From: Pseudophaeomoniella oleicola
Lineage: Eukaryota; Ascomycota; Eurotiomycetes; Phaeomoniellales; Phaeomoniellaceae
Direction of reading: 5' to 3'
Assembly: GCA_003868215.1 (NCBI GenBank)
Contig: QWDQ01000025.1
Location: 1-64,000, forward strand
Length of the DNA stretch: 64,000 nt
Shown: one piece after another, positions 24,899 to 34,977 of the stretch
Layout: each line of letters opens with the position of its first letter
Numbering within the stretch: the first letter of the stretch is position 1
The notes under the pieces: generated by a model
Database searches by the model: none
Seen by the model: the letters and a program-made list of their open reading frames with translations, nothing else
What the model was told of the DNA's origin: nothing
Program-made: the position numbers and the translations under genes

Positions 24899-26023
24899 GT
24901 CGTGGTTTTGCTATACTGTAATGCGTGCCAGAAAGATGCTGAGCTCTCAAACAGTCGTAGGACATATGAGACGGGCAGATTCCTCTTCTAACCCAAACAT
25001 CAGAGTCGAGATGTGATGTTCTTTATGTACGTACAGCAGTTGCTGACCCTTCAACCCCCATATGATGTCAAATACCGACTAATTTAGTACGAAAACCCTT
25101 GATTTGGGGGCCGCCGTTGTGAGTTTTGTTGGTTGAGGTGCAGTACCCCAGGTAGGTTGCCGCCGGCTTCAGTCATTGGTTGCAACTCAATGTATCCCGC
25201 GTTGGCATCTGCGATGGGGCATACGAAGATCCATCCCGAATTCATACATACCTCTGCTTATGGTGTTCGTGTTCGTGTTGCGTGACAGTTGATCATGTTA
25301 CTGACCAACCCGGAATATCCGGCAAACGGCTTCTTCAGGGGATATTGGAAAGGGCAGTTCCTGTTGGTGTCGTTGTTGTCGTCTGCAGCAAGGGCGTAGC
25401 ACATCCGAATTGGGTTTGCGCTCTCAAATTAGGGGGCTTGTACCAGACATGGCTTGTTGTATCCCCTTCCCTCCAACAAAGAGGTCTTCTCCCAGATAAC
25501 GACTACTGGAGAGAGTCCTCGGTGCTGTCGAAGTTTCTGGGGATCGCAGTCAGGCAGGTCCATCTGAGGACCTATGATGGCATGTGGTAAGTAGATGAAT
25601 GGGAACTCCTGAAAAGGCGTTATTGTTTTTCTTCTCCTGATGTTCGAATAGAATACTGACGGAGGGCCCTCGATTATTGTTGTCGATACAGAGTGCTGCA
25701 TCTGATTAAAGACTGTGGCTTACGGACAGCTACCGATGTAGATGCAAGAGAGGGTAATTCTGTAAAGAATGCAGGGGGATAGGACTCGGTGGAAGCGATG
25801 ATTGCAACTTGTTTCCAATTTTAGCTCACTATCAAGGTCTGGTCCCAACACCTCAGATTCTTCGATACAAAATCACCTCTCCCTGTCACGTACTCCCTGA
25901 AATCAAAGCTCAATTCTGCCATTCCATCTTGCAATTTCCTTTTCCACCAGATCTTGACCAAACCCGATTTCTGGATGTCTCGGTTCGCCAACGTCGCTGC
26001 CGAGATCACTCGAGTCGACAGCT
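24899..26023. other. Intergenic, methyltransferase to secreted protein
   Basis: No gene is supported in about 1.1 kb. A plus-strand frame at 25180-25590 has unusual composition and no family. The left end holds the methyltransferase promoter and the right end the 3' region of the secreted-protein gene. Confidence 0.5.
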
Positions 26024-26846
26024 TCATTCGTCGCTGATAGCTGGCACGACGAACAGATCGACAACCTCGCAGTCGCCGGGGAGTTCGTCGGAATCGTATC
26101 CATCGTTGAGGATGAAGAGCTCAGGGAGGCTGTGCAATCCTACGCAAACTAGTCGTCCAACATGGATCATTAGTCGATCAATGCATGAAGAAGGAAAAGA
26201 TGGAGGAAGACAGTGACCTTACCGAGCCAACCGACAGCCGCGCCATCGGTCTCAATCAGGTAGCCGTTTGAAATGATGTAGGAACCCGGTGTGACATAGA
26301 CGGTGATGGGAACGAGATCCCTTTTGATTGAGAAGGATCTTTTCGCAGTGGTCGAGGTGACATTCCCGGTGTCTTTGTTGTAAAGTACTACGTCACTGAA
26401 GGCAGCGCCAGATTGTTCTATTTCGTATGAAAAGAAGAGTAAGTCAGCTTCTCTTTCGAAGATACACCTGTTTGATCCTTCTAAGAGAGACTTGACTAAC
26501 CGCCAACATTGGCAAGGATGCTGGTACTTCCGTCACCGGAAGGAAAGACGACCTGTGTGTCATCGAGATACGCTTTTGCGGCAGCTGAGATGTCTGGAGT
26601 AAGAACAGCATCATGGAGATTTTTGGGACCGGTGTACGTGTTGTTGGAAACGTAAGGGCGAACGTAGAGCCCCTCGTAGGGAGAGGGGGTCCCCGTGGCA
26701 GTCGGGACGCAGACACGGAGGTAGAAGTAGGAAGGGCTGAAGTATTGACGTTCGGCGATCTTGTTAGTACTGGGAGTGGGAGAGGAAAGACATGGGGTGC
26801 AGAGAAGGAGAGAGAGACCAAATTGATAGAAGGATTGGAACTGCAT
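26024..26846 (-). CDS. Small secreted protein of unknown function
   Basis: Exons (minus) are 26846-26501, 26417-26223 and 26148-26024, giving 221 aa with matching phases. The protein opens with a hydrophobic signal peptide (MQFQSFYQFGLSLLLCTPCLSS) and continues as a soluble, beta-rich-looking domain with Tyr, Val and Thr alternation and few cysteines (CVP near 47, CVG and CEV near the end). An NNT sequon is present. I do not recognise a family. Size, signal peptide and lack of transmembrane segments make it a candidate extracellular protein, possibly an effector or wall-associated protein, but nothing in the sequence shows a function. A TATATAA box lies about 100 bp upstream on the same strand. 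Confidence 0.72.
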
Positions 26847-28226
26847 TTTGATAGGATTGATTGACGTAGACGAGTATAGCTTGTCTTATCGAGGATATGA
26901 AGTTTGATGATCATATAGTATAGATGAACAGCATGGGGAAGGAGGGTTATATAGCTAGCAGGCTGGAGTCTTGTCGAAAGAAGACACCGCTGGAGTCCGC
27001 CATACCAAGGGAAAAGGGAGCTGAGCTATCGCACGAGTCACTTCTCGACTTCCCCGTATACTGAGCCTCGGATCAGCTTCTCCGGACACCATCCAATGAT
27101 GCATCACATTTTTCTGGATGCGGATCTCGGTGTGGACAGATCTGAAATGGAACCTCATATTCATCAGCAGAAATGCCTCTTGAAAGAGTAGAGCATCCGG
27201 AGAACATGTCAGATCAACATATGATGTCGTTCTCACACCATGTCAGGAGGAACCGGGTTGAGCTTCTCATGGTGATAGCTCATGTCGTTCGAAATCACTT
27301 CGAGAGTCGTTGAACATCGGAGTCCCTGTTGTGGCCATGCTCGCTGAATGGTGGCTCAGCCAGAGAGGCAGGTGTTCGAAATCTGAGGCACAATCAGATT
27401 ACTATCTGATGGTGGTCCTTTGATCGTTCAAGGCTGTAACGCGAAGGTAGAATCCACGGTGAGAGCATTTCAATGACAGGTGTCATAATCGTATTGCGTT
27501 GGCATACTCTCGAGCCACGACCGCAGTCCCAGCTTCGAATACCAGAATATCTTTACATAGAGACAGCCGGAATCCAGCTGCACTGCCCTCGAATTAAGGG
27601 GAAGAGTCGTATCAGAAAACGACTGTAGGACGGACATAAGTTCGTCATCTCACTGGAAAGGAGGCCCATGCCAAGCAGAAGTTGTGTAGTAGAACAAATT
27701 TGTACTGCCCAAGTTGAGATTGGAGGCCTGAAGCGGCGGTAGCACAGGATTAAAAAATATGTCCGACAGTGAAAAGGAGAACACATCCATATAGAGATCT
27801 AAAAGCCGAATACGGCCTGGATATGAAAATCACTCAGACGAGTACGTCGGTCGAGCGTACGCGAAAGATAGAGAATATCAGATCCATATGGATCAGGGTC
27901 AGATGATTCCTCTCGTCCACACATGATATATACCTGCGGCTTTTATTTGTCAGATAGGAGATGTGATTTGACAGGTCCAATGCTCACAACTCGAGCCCTA
28001 TCCGTCACCTCAGGCTTGGGATGTGAACGTAGAGGTGGGATGATTTCACGGACTCAGCAGCTTACGACGCAGGCGAACAAACACATATGTAGAAGATGCA
28101 GTGAGTTCCTGTATAGATCCAAACAGGTCACCCTTTGTATCCTACCATACACTGTACAAGGTGTTTAGGCCTAGTGGGATTAATTAAGTAACGGTTAACA
28201 CAGAGAGAAGCGCGTACCAGGCGCTC
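26847..28226. other. Gene-free stretch before the core block
   Basis: About 1.4 kb with no gene seen; only short frames without family features. It includes the promoter of the secreted-protein gene on the left and the 3' region of the LRR-like gene on the right. Confidence 0.5.
26947..26953 (-). promoter_or_regulatory. TATA box of the secreted-protein gene
   Basis: TATATAA on the minus strand, about 100 bp upstream of the start codon at 26846. Spacing is normal for a fungal TATA promoter. Confidence 0.4.
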
Positions 28227-29981
28227 TTAGTATCCAAAGTCGAACCGAATGAACTTGCCCTTTGCTTCCCTCCTAATGGTCTGTATCTGATCTGCAACTT
28301 GTTTGATGTGCTTGATATCAGCCATGTAGGCTGAGATCTCCTTCTTCTGGTGATATATCTCGCGTTCCTCGTCCATATCCCAGCTTAGGGTAACACCGTC
28401 GTCTTGGGTTGTGTGCTGTGGAGTCATGCCAGTGGAAGCCCTTGTAAGCGACCGTGAAGATGCCATTCTTTGTCCTGGTAGAGACGTTGTGTCAAATGCA
28501 TTATAACGTAAGCCAGTTAGGGGATGCTCGGTAGCTTGTGCCGAAGGCCTAATGGCGATAGCAGCCGAAACACTGGGAGAGTCATTGCCGTGTTTGATAT
28601 CAGCGATAGTGTCGTTGTCTAGGTCCAAGAGTCCTACATCTGTAAACGCTTTGGGAATCCAATTCGTCGAGAAGCGTACGTGTTCAATATTGCGCCATGG
28701 TCCAGTCCAGGGAGAAGTCGTAGCTCGTCTGGAGATATCCAGATAAGCGGGAAAGCCATCCGTTTCGGTGTCTATCTGTTGAGGTCGTTCTGGGATAAGT
28801 GCCGAGACCCATGAAGCACAGCCCGATAAATCAAGCCATTTAAGGCAGTAAAGATGTTTGCTCAGCCTTTTTATGACAGAGCGCGCCTTTGATAATTGAT
28901 CCAAATCTTCGTTGGGGTTCCCCAGAGTAACAACTGGAATGACGGACGAAGAACTAGCAGATGGCACAGGCCAATTTGCAAGAGAGAGCGATGTTAAAGT
29001 GGATAGATAGGGGGCCACACTCAGCAACGCGGACCAAGAGACAGATCCAGACCCGAACGTCATTGAAGCAAGAGACAGATGCGCTAAATTTGGAAAGCGT
29101 AGAGTTGGCGATATCTCTATGTCAGACCGCAGTGTCGCTGACCCCAAAGTACCTTCTTCTCCCTCTGACGCCATTTCTTCCCATGAATCTGCCGCAATTG
29201 TCGCTTTCGAACTCTTCGCTTGCGAGGCAATCTTGCGATCATAAAGGAGTGCTTTTCTGAGGCTTGTCTTGCTTTGCCAACAACCCGTAAAGCCAGACAG
29301 ATCAAGTCTTGTCACATCATTGTATTCATCTTGCGTTCCTTCATAGAAGCCTTCAACATCTTCTGCCCGCGGAAAGAGAGCCCTGAAGCCTGCTACAGAA
29401 GACTCGGTAGGCGCATACGTCGCAATATAGCTGAGCAACCTCTCTTTCAGTGGGGTGGGCAAGTCGGACATGTATATGCCGTCATTTTCAAGGTGCCAAG
29501 TCCAAACGCGCGCCATTTGCTTTAAGACTACATCTTCCAGCGAGGACCGACGTGGGAAGTCCGCGCCGGGAAGGGTATCTAATCGACGCTCCACAAGGAA
29601 TCCCAAATCTTTCAGTCCGCCATGTTCATCTGATGCGTGTCTGCTGGACTCGAGCCAGCTTTGAGGCGCAGGTGGCCCTGCAGTTCTCCGGATCCTCCCA
29701 TTTGCGCTAAATCCAGCTCGCGGTTTGGGTGGAAGCGGGCTCGGCACATTGAGAATAGTCCTGAGGTGCGGTGGGAGAGATCTAGAAGAGCTAGGCGTCA
29801 CAACATCGGGACGTATAGGGGGAGACTGTGCAATTCGTAGCCGCCCTATCAGATCATTTACCGTAGTGGCGGCGGGAGTAGACGGTCGACCACCATGTTG
29901 GGCGAGTTTGGAAGATTCTAGTGACTGCGGTGGTGTAGACTTCGGTTTCGATATCAGGTGGTTGTGGTGTTTTTTGGGCAT
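28227..29981 (-). CDS. LRR-like fungal protein (sometimes annotated as tafazzin)
   Basis: A single exon of 584 aa. It starts with a basic, Pro/Ser-rich disordered region (MPKKHHNHLISKPKS) containing a conserved TVNDLIGRLRIAQ and a GPPAPQSWL motif. A folded middle part follows with regularly spaced leucine-rich stretches: TRLDLSGFTGCW, LAHLSLASMTFGSG, LTSLSLANWPVP, LKWLDLSGCASWV. The end is a charged helix. This architecture matches a conserved Pezizomycotina protein that some genome projects label tafazzin. I see no acyltransferase HX4D motif, so that label looks wrong and I do not adopt it. Real function is unknown; LRRs suggest a protein-binding scaffold. It lies 322 bp downstream of, and co-directional with, the Dbp9 gene. 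Confidence 0.75.
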   Translation of the reverse strand: MPKKHHNHLISKPKSTPPQSLESSKLAQHGGRPSTPAATTVNDLIGRLRIAQSPPIRPDVVTPSSSRSLPPHLRTILNVPSPLPPKPRAGFSANGRIRRTAGPPAPQSWLESSRHASDEHGGLKDLGFLVERRLDTLPGADFPRRSSLEDVVLKQMARVWTWHLENDGIYMSDLPTPLKERLLSYIATYAPTESSVAGFRALFPRAEDVEGFYEGTQDEYNDVTRLDLSGFTGCWQSKTSLRKALLYDRKIASQAKSSKATIAADSWEEMASEGEEGTLGSATLRSDIEISPTLRFPNLAHLSLASMTFGSGSVSWSALLSVAPYLSTLTSLSLANWPVPSASSSSVIPVVTLGNPNEDLDQLSKARSVIKRLSKHLYCLKWLDLSGCASWVSALIPERPQQIDTETDGFPAYLDISRRATTSPWTGPWRNIEHVRFSTNWIPKAFTDVGLLDLDNDTIADIKHGNDSPSVSAAIAIRPSAQATEHPLTGLRYNAFDTTSLPGQRMASSRSLTRASTGMTPQHTTQDDGVTLSWDMDEEREIYHQKKEISAYMADIKHIKQVADQIQTIRREAKGKFIRFDFGY

Positions 29982-30303
29982 CGATCAATAACCCAGGTTG
30001 ATTCTGAGTATGATCTATAGAAGGACACAGGAGACAGCACGCCACTCAGTTATAAGCAGTAGTACTAGATCCAGCATGACTCTTTCTGTCCAGAGTGACG
30101 ATGTTCAAAGACCCTGGAACCCCACAGTGCGGGACAGATGTGAGTCATCTGGTGATAACTAACGCCTACATTTATTTACATGTGAACAGAGATACAAACA
30201 CTCCGACTTGTGGAGGGTCAACCGAAATCAATCATGAAGGAGACAATGACAATAGAGTGCATGATGTGAGGAAAAAATATAGAGGTCCTTTGGGAAATCT
30301 ACC
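29982..30303. other. Intergenic, Dbp9 to LRR-like gene
   Basis: 322 bp containing the 3' region of the Dbp9 gene and the promoter of the LRR-like gene. Nothing else seen. Confidence 0.6.
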
Positions 30304-32161
30304 CTAGGACCGGCTACGACCTGTGCTAAAGGTCTTGAGAGGATCTGTCTTACGACCGCCCACTTTCTTTCCTTTCGCTTTCATGCGATTGTACATCCTT
30401 GCGCGGCGGATCTTATTCTCTGATGTTTTACGTATACCAACGAACCCAACCTCATCAGTCGATAAGCCTTTTTTGCCTTTTGTCGGCATCAAATAATCCG
30501 GAACATGCTTGAGATGAGGTTGAAGTCTTGCTGCTCTGATCTCGTTATCATGGCGAAGGTGTCGAAGGTCCTCCGGATTCTCTTCAAAATGTCGCTTCAA
30601 CTTTTCGCTTTTGAGAAGCTCCTGCTTCAACTCCCGAGTCCTAGCTTCACGAATCGCTTGACTTGTTACAGCTCTCAGAGCATCATTCATGCGATATCTG
30701 AAGGATTCGACTTGGGCCATGTCGAAATGATAGGGGTGAACTTCTTTACCCTTTTTGGTCTGGCTCTTCGTGATTTTCTCTAACACCTTTTCGTCGTTCT
30801 TAGTGGATGGGATGGATGTAGCTTTGTGTTTGCCATGTAGACCTGTAGGTACAACAAGAGATAAGGCCATACCAGTCTTACCGGCTCTAGCGGTACGACC
30901 GATTCGATGCGTGTACGATTTGGACGTTGTGGGTAGATCGAAATTCAGCACACAAGCGACATTCTGGAAGTCGATCCCTCGAGAGATACCATAATCTTTA
31001 TCCTTGTTTGTGATCTTCCTTTTCTTTGTCGTTGGTGCTGCGTCTTCTTCTGAATCCTCCGCCGCATCGATGTTTGTCTCCGAGTCCCCCTTCTGTTTCT
31101 TAGCGATGCCACCTAGGACTTCTTGATCATCAGCTGCAATGATGATGTCGTATACGTTCGAATTGAATTGCTGCACCACGTGGATTCTGGAGTTCACCGG
31201 CAGCTCGGAATTCAACACACAGCTCTTTATGCCAAATTGCTCCAGGTATAGTTTTAAACGATAGCTGCGATCAACATCCGACACGAAGATGATGCATTTG
31301 CCCTTGATCAGCTGTAGTTTGAAAATCACGTATGTTAGAAGAAACTTTTCATCTTCCGCACACCTGCCTCATATTAGCATAGCATTCCCCGATTGACGCT
31401 TCCATTACTCACTTCACAATGTATTGCTTTACGCTCTCAACTCCTTCCTCCATGTCCTCGAGCTTGAGTATTACGGGGTCTTTGCTGAACAGCCCTTTCA
31501 AGGTCGTGACTTCGGAAGTCAAGGTAGCGCTCATCAGCAGGGTCTGTACGCCTTTCGGGATGGCCGCCGCTAGAGTCTGCATGTCTTCTTCGTATCCATA
31601 AGAAAGCACAAGGTCGGCCTCGTCGATGACCAAGTGCCTCAAGTCCTGCAAACCTAGTGCGGCATTGTTCAGGCTTTGCGTAGCCCGACCTGGAGTGGAG
31701 ATGACAATGTCTGGCGTCTCTGCCAGAAGTGTTCGTAGGACCGCATCTGAAACCTTCTGAGTAAGATTCACGCATCGAATGTCCTTTGTACAAAATGCCG
31801 AGAACGAAGTGACGACCTTCTGGATCTGTTCAGCCAGTTCCCGGGTTGGGACCAAGATAAGAGCCGCTGTTGACTTCGCCTTGGGAGAAGCAGCCTTCTT
31901 GACTAGGATGGATTGTAGCACCGGCAATACATAAGCAGCCGTCTTGCCCGACCCTGTCTGAGCTCGAGCAACTATATCTTTTCCTTCCAATGCCAAGGGA
32001 ATCGCTTCGGCCTGGATCAATGTTGGTTCGGAAAACTGTTCTTTGGTCACCGCTTGAAGGAGCCGCGGGTCTAAATTCAACGCTTCAAAGCTTCGTTTCG
32101 AGGATTTTGTGGTTGCGCTGACCTCGGCAGGCACATCATTCTCATCTAATTTGCGCTTCAT
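30304..32161 (-). CDS. dbp9: ATP-dependent RNA helicase Dbp9
   Basis: Exons (minus) are 32161-31413 and 31363-30304, giving 602 aa. The start at 32161 is preferred over the in-frame ATG at 32218 because it gives the family N-terminus. DEAD-box motifs follow in order: Q-motif region ([13 protein letters not shown]) near 43-55, Walker A AQTGSGKT at 67-74, PTRELAEQ at 105-112, TPGR at 156-159, DEAD at 180-183 and SAT at 211-213. SRGIDFQNV and [10 protein letters not shown] are in the second RecA domain. The segment [10 protein letters not shown] to [14 protein letters not shown] is an acidic/basic insert before SRGIDF, and that insert plus the wording [17 protein letters not shown] identifies Dbp9. 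The C-terminus is lysine-rich. Dbp9 acts in the nucleolus in assembly of the 60S ribosomal subunit. It shares a 616-bp divergent promoter with an F-box gene. Confidence 0.95.
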
Positions 32162-32777
32162 TTTGAAAAAAAAAAATCGTAATCGGATGCTCGCTCCCAA
32201 TATAACGAGCAGCGTCAAGTATTGGGAGGATTGAACTTATTCGAAACTTTTTTCTGGGACCGAAAAGTCACATTGCGGGGATTCTGCCGCCTCACCGCCC
32301 TTACTGTAATATGTACTACGCATTAATTAATTATATAGAATCTCATATACAGTAAGCGGTTGTCCGCCAGTTTCAACACAATTCGAACTATTACCTTGAT
32401 TGCAGGAATGACTTGTCACTGCCACCTACGTTTCGACGATAATAATCATCCTCTTCTCTCCGGAGGAGACTCGTGTACATGTGTACCCAGCCAACGGAAG
32501 TCGTAAGGCCAAGAAACAGGGCGGTTGGGTGGTAAGCGATCTAGTGACGCGGCCCTGATCCTTCAAGGCTTGTATTCAGTGGTGGTCGACGCAATCGAAT
32601 GCCGAATATTATAGAGGCGCAGTCAGGAAGGAGATGGTACATGTATAACAGACATAATCGTAACTGCAATCGTGTCACCATACGAATAGTTGATTGTAAT
32701 TGTTATAACTTAGGAAGGCTTCTGCTTCTATCTATGATGGTATCCAAGTCACTTCTCTTTTCCAAGTTGCCCAGGCC
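32162..32777. promoter_or_regulatory. Divergent promoter region, Dbp9 / F-box gene
   Basis: 616 bp between two divergent start codons, with no gene of its own. It includes a 67-bp inverted-repeat element at 32294-32360. The A/T tract at 32162-32177 immediately precedes the Dbp9 start. Confidence 0.55.
32294..32360. repeat. 67-bp inverted-repeat element with ACTGTA arms
   Basis: The left arm ACCGCCCTTACTGTA (32294-32308) and the right arm TACAGTAAGCGGT (32348-32360) are inverted copies apart from a two-base difference, enclosing AT-rich DNA. The core TACTGTAATATGTAC is shared with the palindrome at 19498-19541. No clear target-site duplication was seen. It fits a very small MITE-like element or an old footprint. 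Confidence 0.5.
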
Positions 32778-34541
32778 ATGGCAGACACAACAGTAGCGAT
32801 AGGAAGAGTGTCGGGATTCTTCCCCAAGCCCACCCTTAACACCTTTAACCATAGCCATAGCAATAGCAATAGCAGCAGCAATAGCAGCAGCAATAGCGAT
32901 CACTATCCGTTATCGCCGTATCTCTTTCAACCCAAATCGCCGAAATCCTCTAAAATCCGGTCCGTCATCTCCTCCGGACCAACTCCATCCGAAACGATAT
33001 CGGTGACACCGTCATCTCCTCGCAGACCCCGAAGACAAGGCTCATTGTATTATCACAACTGCTCTCGCACATCGCCCATACCACCGATGGATACATCAGA
33101 GACGCCATCCACTTCCAATACGCTGTTACATCTTGCTCCAGAATTACTGCAGCATGTTCTTGCTCACTTGAACCCTGCTGACCTAATATCCTTCGGCCGA
33201 ACTTGTTCCACAGCGTACGACTTTGTAGCGCCGTCAAATCAACCTCTCTGGCGGGAAAGCTTCTTACAAGTCTTTGATGATCCGAGGACAGCATGGGAGG
33301 CATTCACGCCAACATTACGTGCGTTCAACGCCAAAAATGAATCCGAATGGGATTGGTATCACGAAACCCGCAGACGACATGACGCTGTTCGGGCAATCAT
33401 GAGTGAGGACCCAGATGAGCGAAAGGCCAATTATGAAGAAAATGTCGCCACGGTGTTGAACATGATTGAAACAGCAAACAGGAAATCATTCGATCCCAAA
33501 GATGAAGAATCATTGAACATATCGTTCATTGGCTATGCATTCGAATACTCCCAAAATACCGAGGACTTCGTGCACGACTTCTACACAGATCGTGAATCAC
33601 CATGTCTCTCGGTATCCATGCCCAGAGACACTCCTGGCCGCCCACTGACCCGCTCAATGGTCAGTCAACAGAATATTTCTGATCTCGCTCGTCGTTTCCA
33701 TATTCTACATGGTCTCACAGTGCGTGAACGTTACTCTCGAGCTGCCAAAGGCGCCGCTCGAGCTCTTGTCTATGACTGGTTTCTAACTGGCCATGACGCT
33801 GATTATGGTCCTCTGAACAATGATGGATCTGGCACAGTGAATTGGAAGTTATTAGAAGCCGTCTACAGCGTCATTGTCCGGAATTTCGAACTTGTGACCG
33901 ACTCCCGAATCCACTTCCCACAAGGATTCTCCCACAACATCCCTATCTACCGCGGTCTGACGACGACACATGACTGGGCCCGTGTCCAAGGTCCCTGGGT
34001 TGGAACATATTCCTTCCTCGATTACACCGACCTTTTCCACTTCAACGTCACCCACCGTCCCGGCTTCCGGCCGGCCCTCGACGACCACGTCGAAGCATGC
34101 GGCGACCTGATGCGCCTCGAACTCAAGCTCGACGACACCCTCACCTCCGACCCCCGTCTCCAAACCACCCTCCCCCTCTGCCACGACCTCCCCAAACTAC
34201 TCTTCTCCGGAATCTCCCAAGGCCACGAAACCTCCACGCACAACAACATCATCAGCGTCAAAGGTTTCGCCGCGCTCTTACCCGACGGCCGCTCCGTCCG
34301 CTGGCGCTTCATCATCAGCTACGGCGGCGAAGACCAATGGCAGCTCGAGGGCGTGCAGCCAGGCGGTCCGCGGACAGGCGGCATCTTCGGACTCTGGAGC
34401 CACTGCGAACACGAAGCGAACGGACCCGTCGGACCGTTTTGTTATTACCCGATCGAATCATGTCCACCGTGCCCGTTGGCGCAGCACCGCCATCCTCATC
34501 CGCATCCGCATCCTCATCATCAAGATGAAGAAGATAGCTGA
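32778..34541 (+). CDS. F-box protein
   Basis: A single exon of 587 aa. A disordered Ser/Asn/Pro-rich N-terminus (residues 24-40 alternate Ser with His or Asn, encoded by an AGCAAT/AGC repeat near 32858-32898) precedes an F-box at about 117-150 (LLHLAPELLQHVLAHLNPADLISFGRTC). The long remainder has no repeats I recognise (no WD40 or LRR) but contains conserved-looking aromatic-rich blocks such as GPWVGTYSFLDYTDL and WRFIISYGGEDQWQLEG, resembling the C-terminal domain of fungal F-box proteins. The last residues are a His/Pro stretch (HPHPHPHPHH) and an acidic end. F-box proteins bind Skp1 and bring substrates to SCF ubiquitin ligases. The substrate here is unknown. A second Met at residue 104 just before the F-box could serve as an alternative start. 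Confidence 0.85.
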   Translation: MADTTVAIGRVSGFFPKPTLNTFNHSHSNSNSSSNSSSNSDHYPLSPYLFQPKSPKSSKIRSVISSGPTPSETISVTPSSPRRPRRQGSLYYHNCSRTSPIPPMDTSETPSTSNTLLHLAPELLQHVLAHLNPADLISFGRTCSTAYDFVAPSNQPLWRESFLQVFDDPRTAWEAFTPTLRAFNAKNESEWDWYHETRRRHDAVRAIMSEDPDERKANYEENVATVLNMIETANRKSFDPKDEESLNISFIGYAFEYSQNTEDFVHDFYTDRESPCLSVSMPRDTPGRPLTRSMVSQQNISDLARRFHILHGLTVRERYSRAAKGAARALVYDWFLTGHDADYGPLNNDGSGTVNWKLLEAVYSVIVRNFELVTDSRIHFPQGFSHNIPIYRGLTTTHDWARVQGPWVGTYSFLDYTDLFHFNVTHRPGFRPALDDHVEACGDLMRLELKLDDTLTSDPRLQTTLPLCHDLPKLLFSGISQGHETSTHNNIISVKGFAALLPDGRSVRWRFIISYGGEDQWQLEGVQPGGPRTGGIFGLWSHCEHEANGPVGPFCYYPIESCPPCPLAQHRHPHPHPHPHHQDEEDS

Positions 34542-34977
34542 ATAAGAGGACAGCCATTGTATCAATATCGATAAATCAGTAATCAGGTATCTATCTACCT
34601 TTAGCGAACAACATCCCTACTTGACGTAGTTAATTCCCATATCCATACTTATCGCTCTTTAGCGACCTAATGCTGCTGTCGGGTAATTCTCCCCGGCTTC
34701 AAAGTAGCAAATTTCCAGAATTAGTCCCCCCAATCCAGAACGCCGTCCATGATATCCAGCCGCCGCCGGGTACTCTATAAACCTTCAATGAACGCCCTTT
34801 GTTGCAAGTTCCCTAGCGTCTGCTACCACCATCCTAATCTATAATCCAAGGTGTAATTCGCTAACCAGTCGATGCAATATCAAACAGCGTACAATATATC
34901 GAGTGAGTGTGCTCATCCCCCTTCATACTTCATGGCATTGAGCCCCACCTCTTTCTTTTTCCAGACATTGTCCGCTT
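34542..34977. other. Convergent intergenic, F-box to ZIP transporter
   Basis: 436 bp holding the two 3' regions. No gene or structured element was noticed. Confidence 0.6.

Noticed and set aside
25180-25590. 136-aa plus-strand open frame
   Set aside because: Cys/Val-rich composition typical of chance frames, with no recognisable family.
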